This document shows positions 12,301 through 24,689 of a stretch of 64,000 nucleotides of DNA, one piece after another. The notes beneath the pieces were generated by a model. That model was not told the origin of the DNA. It was given only the letters and a program-made list of their open reading frames with translations, and ran no database searches. How positions within the stretch are numbered: position 1 is the stretch's first letter; every line of letters begins with the position of its first letter. A program made the position numbers and the translations under genes. The stretch lies in the NCBI GenBank assembly GCA_000499405.2, contig HG738137.1, forward strand, positions 15,059,661 to 15,123,660. Direction: 5' to 3'. Source of the stretch: Onchocerca volvulus. Taxonomy: Eukaryota > Nematoda > Chromadorea > Rhabditida > Onchocercidae.

Positions 12301-15300
12301 TATAAATAAAAGTGTAAATGCCACATATGCTCCCTCAAGGATTTCCGGAATTTCTCCACCGATTGCTTTCAAATTTTGACAAAACCTTGCATTCGAATAG
12401 ATGAGTGTTTTTATAAAAAAATATTCTTTTTTTCACATGTCACGTCCGTGACAATTAAAAGTAAGTGAGGGAGCGGGGTTTATTGACTCCCCTCCTTTCT
12501 TTTTCTCGTTCTCCTTCCTCCCATCTTTCTCTCTCCTTCTTTTCCCAGTAAAACGTAAGTTAGACCAAGATGTATACGACTAATATAAATGTAAACGAAT
12601 GGGTAGAATAAGGTTAGAATTAAAAGAAAAAAAAAAAGAAAAAAAGCTGCTGCCAATCAAATGCTTCAACATTTATCAACAATTATTACTGTTCTTTATT
12701 TTTATTATTTATTCCTTTATTTCAAAGATATTCTTTGTAACGGAATGGAGCATGCAGCATACTTGTCATTTTCAGTCCTTAACTAGGGTCAATATCGATT
12801 ACCCTCGCGCGCCAACAAAGGCGCATCATCATCACGCGCTAAGAAAGGTGTCCTTTTTTATCTTTTTATTTAGCAATGTCAAAGGGAGCGGTTTAATGCT
12901 CCGACTCTTTTCTTTTTTTTTTTGCTTTGTATCGTTTTCTCATTTTTCACATTAAGAAATTTATCATTAGATTTGTTTTAGTTGATATTATTGATTAGCA
13001 ATTATTGCGTCATAATAATAAATAATGATAAATAATAATAAATAATGTTAAGTAATAATAAATAATAGCAATGCGCGTAAAAAAAAAACTTTAGCAACGC
13101 GTGTTCATGCGCGTATTCGAATGCAACGTTATGTTAAAATTTCAAAGCAATAGATAAGGACTTTTCGATATCTAAGATTTTGAATTAATATAGATAAGAC
13201 GCATGTTTTAGGATTAAAATTTTTGGACAAACGAACATTGACATTTTTATTAATATAGATTAACTGGAGCCGGACACGTGTGGCCGGTCCCCATGGACTA
13301 GCTGGATGGGCCACGTGGAACGTGGCCTGATTCAATTAGTTAAAAATAACGAGAATGTTGTGATGATGAAAAATGAAGCAATATAATAAGATTGTACAAA
13401 TTTGTTTAATAATCAAATATTATATATTTCAGTTTTAAACTTCTTTTTGTTTTAAAAGAATTTAAAAAATTCTTTATTGTAATATCAAATTTGTAGGATT
13501 AATTTCTAATCTATTAGATTATTGAGACATTATTAACCACAATATATATCTTCATATAAAACATTATCTAATAAATTCGTTTGTTTATCAATTGTAATCA
13601 ACCAAAAATTCCGCCAATTATCCATTAATTTTTAACTTAAAAAAAAGAAAAAATGCTTTTCGCACAAAATTTACCTTACGCATATTTTCTATAATACCTC
13701 CGCTGGTTACGTTTGAACTTGTTCCACTTACTGTTGTAGGATTAGTTGATGAACGATGTAACGTGGTACGTGATGTCCTTGTTGTAGTATTGATAACTGA
13801 CTTAGATTCTGAAAGGAGGAAAAAAAGAAGATGCTGAAAGTTTAGATTTTCAATGAAATTGAAAAGTGATATTTGAAAATGATGAAGAATTTGAATCTAA
13901 AAAAAAAAAAAAATAAATAAAGAACGCTTCCTTTTTCGGATAATAACAATCATAATTTTGCTGCAATAAAAATTAACATTTTTTAAAAACGCAAATTTTT
14001 TTCTACAATTGAATTTTATGAATACATGCATAAAAATAGAAAACTAACTTGTTAATGATGATATACTATCATTTGTACGTGAATTAGTTGTATGTGTAGG
14101 CATAGAATTACGTTTTTCTATGATAGTTCGATTAGATAATGGTTGAACTGATGTTGATGAACGTGAGGTTAATGTAGCAGATTTGCTTGAAGATAAGATA
14201 CGTTCATTTTTAGGTGATGATCCATGTGAAATCTAAAATTTAAAACTTGATAAAACATTAAATTCAAATATAAAAACTTGACAAATCATTAAAATCTTTC
14301 AGCAATATATCAGCATTTGATTACTCAGTTTTCATCATTAACTTAAAACCTGATTACGGTTATTAAGCATTGTTGGTATATCATTTCAAACAGAAATTTC
14401 TTTATTTAATTAAATATACTGAACATACTTGTAAATAAAAGACATTTCTATTTGAAAAATTAAAAAGCTGGTTTTAAAAAGAAATTATCTTGCTTACTGC
14501 AATGGAAGATGATACGTTATCCGAGGGATGGATTATTATTTCGGAAGCATTTACATTTCCGGCTGATGAAGAAATGGATGCGACCATTGAGACGGTTGAA
14601 TCTGTGGTTAGAATATGATAACTACTGCTACCTGTAAAATTTAATGATATAATTTTTTGTTAAATTTTAAAATTTTTGGAGAATTAAAAGATGAGTTTCG
14701 AATGTGTTATCATTACTGCATTAGGATTAATTACAAATTTAATCAGTTCGAATGCGTTATCAATACTATGTTAAGATTAATTACAAGTTTGATTAATTCG
14801 AATGTGTCATCAATATTATATTAATATAAACTTGATAAATTAGAATGTATTATAAATATTGTATTATGATCAATAATAAACCTGATGAATTCGAATCTTC
14901 AATAACCGGTGATAAGCATTTCGGACTTTGTGTTGATACTATAGTAGAATGATCAGCAGTTGTTAGAAATGATGACATAGTTTGATCATTTGCATAATTG
15001 TTTCCAATTTTTTGCGCATCTATCAAATCCGAGTCGTTAATTGTTGATTGTGAATCATCGATCATTGCTATTATCTGATGATCCAGAATATTGTGAAAAT
15101 TATTACTATCAATAGAAGTAGCAGTATTATTACTACTAGTATTAATACTTTTATTGCTATTATTGATATTTCGTTGAGAATTTGCTGTCGAACAGTGAAT
15201 GCAATATTGATTATTCAATTTTTGTTCCTCTTCATCAAATGTATTATTATTTTTACAGTCAGGTATTATTCCATTATTCTGCTCTTTATTACCATCCGTA

Positions 15301-18300
15301 CTTTTTGTTTCTGATTCTGAAAAAAAAAGTGCATAATATTCATTTAAAAAAAAATTTATATTAATAAATTAAGCGTACTGTAATTAAATGTTCTGCATAA
15401 TAAATTAAAATATATTGCATGAAGTCGAATTAGTTTAATGTAAATTTAAATCATAAATAATAATGATAAAAATCAGATCAGCAAATAAAATAAATGAAAC
15501 AAAAATGGTATCATCGTTATGATAGAAATCAATTGATTATTACTAATGTTATATTCAATTCTATTACAATTATTATATGATAAATAATTAGAGAGAGAGA
15601 GAGAGAGAAAAAAAAAAAAAACGAAAAAATATACAATTCTTTTATCAAACTGAAAAGGAAAGAAAACTAACCCTGATTTACAGTAACCGGTTCACTGGCA
15701 GTTACAGTGGCAGTTATTGGTGTTACGATAGCTTGAGGTCTTTGAGTAGATGATGATGATACGGTAGATGAATATAAATTGGTGGATGAGGTAGTGGAAG
15801 TAATGCAATTATCAGAATATAATTCAGTACTGATTGTGGTATGTTGTTGCTGATATGCTGATAAGCCATATAATCCAAGCGAATTTGATGAAGTTTTGTT
15901 GTTAGCTATCTATAAATACATGATTTGAATTTTTATTAAACAAATTTAGAAAGAAAAATTTAGAAAAATGAACATACATATGAAAGGAAAGCTGCAAAGA
16001 ATTATAGAAAAAAGAGAAAAGTAAAATTGAAGATCAATAGTGATAATAATTAAAATCTTTTATCACTACCAAATGGTTATCATGTGTAAAAAAAAAAAAA
16101 AACAATGGAAAAATAATAAGCAAAAATTTTTTAACACTACTTGAATGACTCATGAATATAAAAAGATCCAGATAATAAATAATTTATAAAACAATTAAAA
16201 AACTTCTATCACTATTCAAATGAATATAAAATGTAGAAAAATATTAGTAAGTTAAAAGTGAAGATGAAAAATGATTCTTTAAAAAGTTTTTTTTTTCTCT
16301 TGCTTTTCTGCAAATTTCAAATTTAAATTTAAGTCTGGAAATTCAATTTTTCGATTAAAGTGTATGTGTTTGCATTGGGAATGTTCAATATAAATATCAT
16401 TTAGTGCAAAATGGGTTATCATTCCTATAATTAATATTTGAAGTTGTATTCCGGATTCCGGCAGCTAATAATCCGGTATATATCAAAAAAAAAAAAACTG
16501 CAAAGTCGAAGTGAATTCATGCAATATTTGAAAATATTCGTAACAAACTTTTTTTCTGTATCATTCATGACAATTAAATAGGAAATGATAAATGATAACA
16601 AAAAGCAAAAATATTATCAACTAATTAAAAAATCAAATAAGAATAAGGAAAAGAAATAGTTGAATACATACTTTAGGAAGATGCAGGAGATTTGGAAATG
16701 TGAAAAATGAAATTTTCATAATTTTAGCATATATTTATTTCGGTAATTTTTTCAAATAAAAATAAATTAGAAATTTAAACAAATTTGGAAAATGCCAAAT
16801 AATATTTTTTTTAATTTCCTCTCCTATATATACTAGTATAATCAATTTAATCCACTGTAACACAAATTATAACATTTTATTCCGATATGACTTATCATCA
16901 AATGAAATCTTTTTTATCATCAGTCAAATAATGCAAATCTTCGTTAACATGATTAAGAAAGGATACAGAAATATTTCGCTATTCCTCAATTTTAATCTAA
17001 ATTCTAAAATTGAAAAATTAAAGAAAAAAGAGCAGAAACTAGTACAAAAATGTAGTAGCTCGATAGAGACCACACATTTCCACAATTTTCCTTTTTTCTT
17101 TTCTATTTTTTTTCCTTTTTTTTTTTTTTTTTTTTTTTTTTTGAAACTTACTTGATTAAAAATCCAATAGATAGATAGAAAGCAATAATAAGAGCAGGTA
17201 ATACTCAAGAGATCAGATAAGGTACTATTTTTTTGATTCACTTGTATGATTATGCTATTCCTAAAAAAATATCTTTATCTTCCAATTGCTGATTAAATCC
17301 GGATGAAGATAATTCTATCATTACTATAAATCAGATCCGGATTAGAATATTTCTATCATTTTTATGAATCAGATTCAAAAAAAAAAAAAAATATTTCTAT
17401 TGCTTTCATGAATCAGATCAGGAAAACATTTTTCTATTATCATTATGAAACAAATGTGGATGATACTTTTACTAACATCATTAGCTGAAGTCATATTTTC
17501 TAAATTAAATCCGATAAATAAAATTTTTATCACTATCATTATAAGTCATATTCGGATGAGGATATTTCTATTATCATTATTAATTGTGGCCATTTTTTTT
17601 TTTGGATTAAATAAAAATATTTTTATTATTATTATTATTAATCTGCACTTATTTTTCGGATTATCTAGAGATGAAAAAAATTTTTATAAAACTTTTTTCT
17701 ATAAACATTTCCATAAAACTATCAATTACAGCTATTCATCGATGTAATTGATCAAAATATTTGGAAATTTAATTATGAAATATATTTTTAATTCTCTTAG
17801 ATCTCTTTTGATCATATTTTCACAATTTTCCAACAATAAATAATTGTAGTGGTTTGAAGATGAGAAGATTGATAATGCAAATAAGCAAAATAAAATATGC
17901 AAATAGAAAACTGAAGAAGTAAATTGTTAAATTTAGAAATGATTCAGCGATTTCGAGGCAAAAAAAAAAAAAAAAAAAAAGAAGTAGAGAAGAAAAAAGT
18001 AATAAAATAAATGAATTTAAGGAATTGGAATACAGCAAAATCGAATTTGCTGTATTTGCAAAATTTCCGATTCAGGAATAGGAATATCATACGAATAATC
18101 ATCGTATTTAGTTTTTCCAAATATTAGGTAAGCTTTGGCTGAAATTCAACTTTCAAAAATAGCCTTACGATTTCAATTTATCCAATTTATCCTTATCATT
18201 AGTATATCAATAGTATGGGATTAAAAAAGCTAAACATCTTTAATTTTCCCGAAATATATTCTTGAACTATAACCGATCATATAAATTTACTTAGATTTTC

Positions 18301-18755
18301 CAAATATTTCGTAAGGGTTGAAAATAATGGAAAAAAAAAAGAAAAGAAAAAAAAAAGTGTGTTTTTGTTTGTTTGTTTGTTTTTGTTTATTTGTTTTGTT
18401 GTTTTTGTTGTCTTTTTGTTTTGTTTGTTTTTGTTGTTGTTTTGTTTGCTTGTTGTTTATTTTGTTTGTTGTTGTTTCTTCTTAAGAAAGTGAGGATGCA
18501 CAACATTGAGCGAAATAAACGATAGTTTTAAAAGTTAACATAAAAATGTTAAAATTCAACCTTTTGAGCATATGCATGCATCACTTCTTTCAATAGGTCA
18601 CCATTACTGTTATTAATCGGATAAGCTGATTTATCCATTGACCCTAAAGTATTGCTTGTATCCCAATTAGATGAAACTAATTGTTGGTGTTGTTGTTGTT
18701 GATGTAACTGATTAGCTTCATCAATATTGAATAAATAGCCAACTTGTGATTGGAA

Positions 18756-18813
<58 letters not shown>

Positions 18814-21800
18814 AAAAAACGAAAAAAAAAAACTTATATCAAAATAATGATAGAATAATTTGTGTAAATAATGAAAAATGTGTAAAAAGGCTAAAAATTA
18901 TATCATCATGCAAACAATATTTAATGATATATATATGATAATTTTTACATGATAATATTTATCAACATTTAAGTAATGATTGATAATAACTGTCATCTAT
19001 TCATTTCTTAACCTTTTACTTAATCTTTGCCTTCACTTTTGTACAAAACTACGTATAATTTATATATAAACGAAATATTTGTATTTAAGTTATATTTACA
19101 TATAGTATGTTTATAAATTAGTACATGCTGTGCAATACGTAAAAAAAAGATTTGGTATTTTTAATTAATTTATTTAATATTTTTGATTAATTATTTATAA
19201 ACGATATATTTGCACTTAGTTATACTTACGTAAAACAAAATATATTACAAATTTGTATGTGTTGCAAATACATAAAAGAGCGCATTTTATATTTTACATT
19301 AATATACGTATTAAGGGAATGATAATGAAAATTAAAATGTTTTTTAAATATTTGATTTTGTAAATAAATGAAAAGTTAACGGTTGGCAAAAAGTATGAAT
19401 GTTTAAATGAAGTAAGAATTAATCGACATATTCATTTATAAAGGATAAAATCAAATTAAATAAGAATAGGATTAGAATTAAAATTTTTTATATAATAATT
19501 AAATTTTTGAAATATCGCATCAACATTTCAATATTTCTGCAATGAAAATTTGTCAAAAAAAAAAAAAGAAATTTGATTTTTTTTTTTTAAAAAACTTATT
19601 TCATTGTTGAAAATTTTCGTCTTCGTATATTATATATTATTTGGCAGACAAAAAATTGACGTTTAAAAAGCAACCTCACGAGAATAACGATTCTCATCAA
19701 CGGTTGATGCGTAACCGGAATCACTACCACCTACAGTATTAAAACGTGTCACACGTGGTCGTCTTTCAAAATGTCGTCCAGCATTGATATTTTCTATGCT
19801 GCAATCAATAAATAATAAATTTATTTGGACAATAAAATTATCAGTATCAATTCAGATATATCAAATTATCTGAAATATTTGAGATTATATATTCGTTACC
19901 ATTTCTCGAGATCATTTTAGTAATAAAATATGTTTTTAGACTAAAATCAATCAAACAATTAGTCAAATTTTATATTTCAAAATATCATAGTAAATCATTT
20001 GTACGACTCATCAATAACACATATTGCGAAAGATATTACATAATTTCTAATTATCATAAATAGTTCGAAATAAGACTACTCAAAAAAAAAAAAAAAAGTT
20101 AGAAACATTCAAAATTTGAAAAAAAAAAAGAAAAGAGAGAAATTCATAGATCCATAAAAACACAACTTTTTCTATCTTAAAAACTTTTGCAGAAATTCAA
20201 AAAATTTTATTTTAGAATAAAATAAAATTTACTTTTGTCCTCTTCTCAATGTTGCATTTATAGTTGTCGGTCGTTTAAATGTATAATCGTTTGTTTTCGT
20301 TGTTTTATTATCAATCGTACGTCCTACATGTGATCGTAACCATTTAAATGCATGTTCACGACCCTGATGAACAAGAAATATATGTATTGAATATTTTAAT
20401 AAAATTTCGAATTAAAAAAAAAAAAGATTATGAACTTAAAGTTTTCAATATAAAAGAAAATGTATAAATAATAGCAATATAAAGTAAAATTAAAAAAACG
20501 TTTGATTTAAACTTTACACTTTTAAAATTAAGAAATATTATTGGATATAATAAATTTCCATTGCTATTTATACATTAATAGTTTTAGTTTCTTTTTTTGT
20601 TGTTTTAAATGAAATTTAAATAAAACTTGATTTTATGTAATCGAAATAGAAACTAATATTGCCATTGATCGTTGTAATTATCATTATCTTCATTCTTATT
20701 ACTACTTCTTAATTACGATCACCATTATCATTCTATCACGGACAAATATAATGAACAGCATCCTTAACAACTCTAGAGTCATCATGCAATTTTTGTCGAA
20801 CATGGGAATGGCAATATCAATTAATAATAAAACTTTGCGGCATTTAATTTATTGATTGAAAAACCATTAAAATGAGCCGATCAGTCTTGCAAGAAATGAT
20901 ATTGCATCCATTGATTATTTATATCTATTGCTAGTCTTAACTACGATAATCTTAACAAATCCAAATTTCGGTAAATTAGAAATCATTTAGTGATACTGTC
21001 GTGTATATATATTTATAGATCGGATCAAATAAGCAATATTAAATAATTATTTATATTATGTTGATTTTTAGCAATATTTCGCATTAATGACACGCTTCTG
21101 TAAATATTTATAGTAAATACAAAAGTTTCTCGTAATATTTGTTGATTTTACTTAAACCTACTTAAACCTAAACTTGAACCTTTTTATGATAAAAGTCATG
21201 AATCGTTTATTTATTTCAAAGCTTTAATGTTATTCTTTCCTTTAGATTATTAAATTAATTTTACCGAAATATTTGCTGATTTTACTTAAGCTTATTTATT
21301 TAGATATAAATTATAAACAATTGTCAAACTTTGCCTTACAAATTATTGAAAGTTTATCATTACCTTTGAGCAAAGTTTAGCAGGTGGTGCAATGAGAGGA
21401 TTGTCATCGATACGCAAATCGACCAATGAACACATGTATCGTAAATCAAGCGGTAATTCACTAAGTTTATTTTGCGATATGTCTAATATTCGTAATTCTA
21501 ATTGTGAAAATTCTGAAATTTTTAAAATTTGCCAATGAAAAAATTAAATTTAACAAGAAAAAAAAAATTGTCAAAATTTATCAAACAAAAAATAACTGAA
21601 TATTAGCAAAATTTTGATAACGTTTAAATGTTTTAGTAGTTGATACTACTAAAAAATTTAAATATTTAATTCAAAAATATAGGATCAAATCATGATTTAT
21701 GAAATCATTTCATTCTTACATTCATTTAATGTAATAAAATGTTTTTAAACTATCATTTTAATTTGTCTGCATTAAAAATTGACGAATATCTGGTAAAAAC

Positions 21801-23581
21801 TAATAAATATTTCAACTGGAATAATTTTATTTTTACATCCATTCCTTTTCTTATTACCAACAAAAGTTTTTCAAAGTATTTTTCCCCAATTTAGTTAACG
21901 CTGAATCCTAATTCTTAATACAAAGTGCTAAAATTTGTAAGAAAATTGAAAGAATTGAAATATTTTAAAATTATGTAATTTTGTAGCAAATATTATAAAA
22001 ATTACTAAAACCGTTTTTTTTTTTTTTTCATTCAATTTTTCTATCAATTTTTAGCTTTAATCATTTCTTTTTTCAATCTCTCTGTTATTTTTTTTTTTTT
22101 GAGTTTTCAATTTAAAATTTATTCATTCTCCCTTTTTTTTGATTTTTGCAAAAATGTCGAATGCACGAATGGTTGAATCAATAATTCATCAAATTATATC
22201 ATTCTTTCTGGAATAACTAAGTTATATATTGGTCTTCCATCCATCTTCTCATCCCATCTGGCATCTCATTTTAATTTCCTCCTCGCATCCTTCAAATCGA
22301 AGAAGCTTTCAATTTCAGTTTGCAATTACTAATTTAATTACTGATTTAGGTTTTTTCAGTTAATGACCAGATAGATAGCCTTTAGATAATTTATTTGAGG
22401 TGTGCTTGCTAATTTCCCATCAAAAATTTAAATTTTCACTAATGCAAGATAAATATATTAAAATGATATAAATATATATTTTTTTTTTATCAAATGATAT
22501 TTTCAAAAATTTTATTCTTTATCAAATGATATTTAAAAAGTTAGATATTAACAAAAGAAAAAAACAAATAATAAATCTCTTTTATAAAATATACCAATAA
22601 GTAATTTATTATGTTTGTTCTGATAATTTCAAATGAGAGAAAATTGAACAAATGATAAGATATTAGATTTATGAAACAAGTTTTAAGTCATGTTTTTCAT
22701 ATTTCAAAAAAATATGGCAAATAAATTGAGGAAAAAATTAATTATTTCTTGAATACTTAAACTGAACTGAATATAATTATAATTTCAAGATTAGGCACCG
22801 AAATTAAGTATCATTAAACTTATAAAAATCAAAAAAAAAAAAAAGAATTTGAAGTACTGTTAATTTCGGAAATTTATTCATTATTTAAGTATTACTAAAC
22901 TTGTTGAAATTAAAAACAAAACAAAAAGAAAAGGGAATATTGTTAATTACGCAAAATTTATAAATAAAAAAAAAAAAAGAGATTCATCAGATTGATAGAG
23001 CTACTGTTTTTAAAAGATATAATAAACAATCAATCAATCAAAAGATAAAATGGTAATGTGGTGATTAAACTGATTAACTGAATTTTACCCAGTTTGTTGA
23101 TAATATTTATTTCAAATAGGACAATCAACCGCAGGACAATTTATGATAATTTTTGATTAAACAGGAATAATTTTTCATTTATCAATATAAGCGTGCAGTA
23201 TCATTATTTTCATCATAAAATAATCAAATCGTATATCATTTTTCAAAATTTCTTATATTGCCATGTTCTACAGCATATTTAAAATTAAGCAATTTAGGTA
23301 ATTTAGCTTAATTAATTTCAATTCTCTTCTCCTTCTTCTAGTACCATCAAAATTACTTTTTCAATACTACAAAGTATTGAAGTTATGTTTGCCCGTGTGA
23401 TGTGATGTGTCTTTCAAAAAAAACAATCGATGATTAAATAATTATTAAATATATTAAGAAAATAATTTAATAAACCTGAAGGCAAATGAGTAAGCTGATT
23501 ATCTCTCATGTTGAGCACTCGCAGTGATTTTAGTGAAGTGATATCAGTCGGCAAACTTTTCAGCTTATTACAACTTACATC
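6178..23581 (-). CDS. LRCH: LRCH family protein (leucine-rich repeats + calponin-homology), 5' end missing
   Basis: Exons placed, in coding order: 23581-23476, 21512-21364, 20363-20233, 19798-19675, 18755-18561, 15909-15672, 15316-14882, 14631-14498, 14232-14049, 13808-13675, 11740-11594, 11179-11102, 6420-6178. They sum to 2298 nt (765 residues plus stop) and every junction keeps phase. The first two exons encode LRRs (DVSCNKLKSLPTDITSLKSL, RVLNMRDNQLTHLPS, LRILDISQNKLSELPLDLRY) and the capping repeat LRIDDNPLIAPPAKLCSKG, which lines up with vertebrate LRCH1-4. A long linker rich in Ser, Thr, Asn and Gln follows. The type-3 CH domain is split over the last three exons: LQLAASLADGVTLCNFANRI, CRRNVDSFLAACRRIGVPE, SSSDILERRNLPLLAKTILA. 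LRCH proteins are cytoplasmic scaffolds linked to actin/septin organisation and DOCK-type Rho GTPase control. A poly-Thr C-terminus is the oddity. The earlier LRR exons, expected upstream of 23581, were not identified; a weak candidate is noted separately. Confidence 0.9.
6195..6320 (-). repeat. GTT/ACA microsatellite coding the LRCH poly-Thr tail
   Basis: The plus strand reads as imperfect (GTT)n. On the coding strand it gives about 30 Thr residues interrupted by K, I, A, P and V directly after the CH domain (LNKFSSPNVNTQTTTTKIKT onward). It lies in the terminal exon and stays in frame up to the stop at 6178. Confidence 0.8.
6660..6905. repeat. TAA/AAT trinucleotide-like low-complexity block
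   Basis: Runs of AATAAT, TAATAA and AAATAAATAAAT units fill this stretch of the last LRCH intron. No coding signal. Confidence 0.75.
8380..8492 (-). CDS. Possible small terminal exon with one membrane helix (unrecognised)
   Basis: Inside the last LRCH intron, same strand. A good acceptor (AAAAAGTTTTCAG) precedes an open stretch coding FEGRLQFEFSEKMLANAM, then a hydrophobic helix LTIFVAYICFALIYKF and a stop. Base composition and codon use look more coding than the surroundings. The open frame extends 5' of the acceptor to 8649, but that part is low-quality. I found no convincing upstream exon and recognise no family. It could be a nested small membrane-protein gene, a pseudogene or chance. 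Confidence 0.25.
8965..9140. repeat. Diverged direct repeat (two copies, about 119 bp apart)
   Basis: Two copies, about 8965-9020 and 9084-9138, share TTTGAATTTGAATTGAAAT followed by (C/T)AAATATTT and a preceding AAACTA. LRCH intron; no function apparent. Confidence 0.5.
9313..9372. repeat. 60-bp poly(A) run
   Basis: Uninterrupted A on the plus strand, hence T60 on the LRCH sense strand, inside an intron. Its exact length is probably unreliable in any assembly. Confidence 0.9.
10519..10915. repeat. Diverged direct repeat (about 75 bp, spaced 319 bp)
   Basis: Copies at about 10519-10595 and 10838-10915 share TTGATAAAAAT, TAATTCCAATGA, a short TCATTG(C/A)AGCTT block and a following TTT(A/G)GAAA-like part. 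LRCH intron; a local duplication or pieces of one unknown repeat. Confidence 0.5.
12290..13330. mobile_element. Helitron-derived island with opposed subterminal ends (LRCH intron)
   Basis: The plus-strand block 13085-13330 shares with the copy near 26.1 kb the words ATGCGCGTATTCGAATGCAA and AAAATTTCAAAGCAATAG, and AATTAATATAGATAAG. It ends in a perfect hairpin GGCCACGT-GGA-ACGTGGCC (13309-13327) followed by TGATT, fitting a Helitron CTRR|T end. At 12365-12400 the same subterminal block appears reversed (GATTGCTTTCAAATTTTGAC then TTGCATTCGAAT). The interior (12410-13080) is T-rich with GC-richer patches (CCCTCGCGCGCC at 12801-12812) and no recognisable gene. Confidence 0.6.
14697..14895. repeat. 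About 50-bp tandem repeat reaching a splice donor
   Basis: Units start at 14697, 14747, 14797, 14840 and 14890 (lengths 50, 50, 43, 50, then partial). Each opens TT(C/A)GAATGTRTYAT and carries an ATTA..GATTAATTACAA-like core. The last partial unit lies inside the LRCH exon that ends at 14882, so the array runs up to and across the exon/intron boundary. Confidence 0.75.
15590..15608. repeat. (GA)n microsatellite followed by A-run
   Basis: Nine or so GA units in an LRCH intron, next to a short poly(A) stretch. Confidence 0.8.
18340..18482. repeat. A-rich then G/T-only low-complexity block
   Basis: A purine-only stretch (about 18328-18357) is followed by about 120 bases almost wholly of GTTT/GTT/TTTG units on the plus strand. 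It sits in an LRCH intron, 80 bp downstream of the exon ending at 18561 in the transcribed sense. Confidence 0.85.
18758..18811. repeat. 54-bp poly(A) run abutting an LRCH acceptor
   Basis: On the sense strand this is T54 running directly into the AG that precedes the exon starting at 18755, so the homopolymer is itself the polypyrimidine tract. Confidence 0.9.
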
Positions 23582-24689
23582 CTGAAAATATTTGTTCACT
23601 GAAAATTAAATCATTTATTTCATTTCATTCATAGCAATATTTAAAAGAATCTGAAAATAAAATTAAGTAATTTTAATAAAAATAGATAATTACTGGTGAA
23701 TATATCAAAAAAAAAAAAAGATAAATTTCCAGTTTAAGTATACAACCTTATCATACTGATAATTAATACGTAAAATCTTTCATAATTCGTAGCTTTAATT
23801 ATGGTAGATTTTATGAAATTATACGAATAGCTATATCTTGGCCAAAATCTTAAACAATGTTAATACTTGAAAAAAGTATTAACATTGTTTAAGAAAGTTA
23901 TAACAAATTAAAAACAAATTAAAAATTTTGAACAAATTAAAAAATGAGGAAAAAATGTAGGAAATTAAAAAAAAAATCCAAAAATTCTCATACTTATTCT
24001 TATTATTGGTAACAATTGAAAAATATAATAAATATAGCGGGAAATTTAGGATTATCAATGATCAATATGTTACTTCGCAGTTGGTACAAATTACTCAATT
24101 TCATTTCTTGACCTAAAATATAATATTAATTAATGAGTTAATTAATTTCATAGCAATTTTGTTACTTAAATATTAATATTTTATTATATAAATATTGAAA
24201 AATATACGTTTATCAGTTTAGTATGATAATTGTAATAAAGGAATGTTGAAAAAAAGAACAGAATGAGCGAGTTAAATGAAAATAAAGCTGTTCGTAATCA
24301 ATTATAGAATGATAAGCGAAAAAAATGAAATGATAATAATAATAAAAAACAAGGGTATTTGTATGTGTCAATTGTGGGATTTAAGCAGAAAATTGTTGCA
24401 TAAAAATACTCTAAATGTTTTTTATTGTTGTCATATTATCATTGTTCCTTATCATTCCATTAACATTTCCATTTCTTTGATTTTATAATTTTCAAATTGT
24501 TTGAATATTCTTGAATCATGCAAATTATCATTGTTTTTAAATTGTTTGCATGCGAAGCGATTTTATTTTTTTCAATTCTTTTCATTTATTTTGACCAGAA
24601 TTTTGATAAATTTAATGAATCGATTTTTTTTTTTCTGGGATAATAAAAGATTGTTTTTAAGAGTTGGAAGTAATTTGCTATGCTATAAT

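Noticed and set aside
12599..12955. 118-residue open frame
   Set aside because: Rich in K, F and simple sequence, inside the Helitron-derived island, with no domain and no splice context; most likely chance in T-rich DNA.
15078..15364. Plus-strand frames opposite an LRCH linker exon
   Set aside because: They are the antisense of Asn/Ser codons in a well-phased minus-strand exon.
24074..24112. Mini-exon coding QEMKLSNLYQLR with good TTTTAG acceptor, as the LRCH exon before 23581
   Set aside because: It joins in phase only if the next exon starts at an earlier acceptor, adding MNKYFQ before DVSCN, which breaks the LRR spacing. Kept only as a weak candidate.
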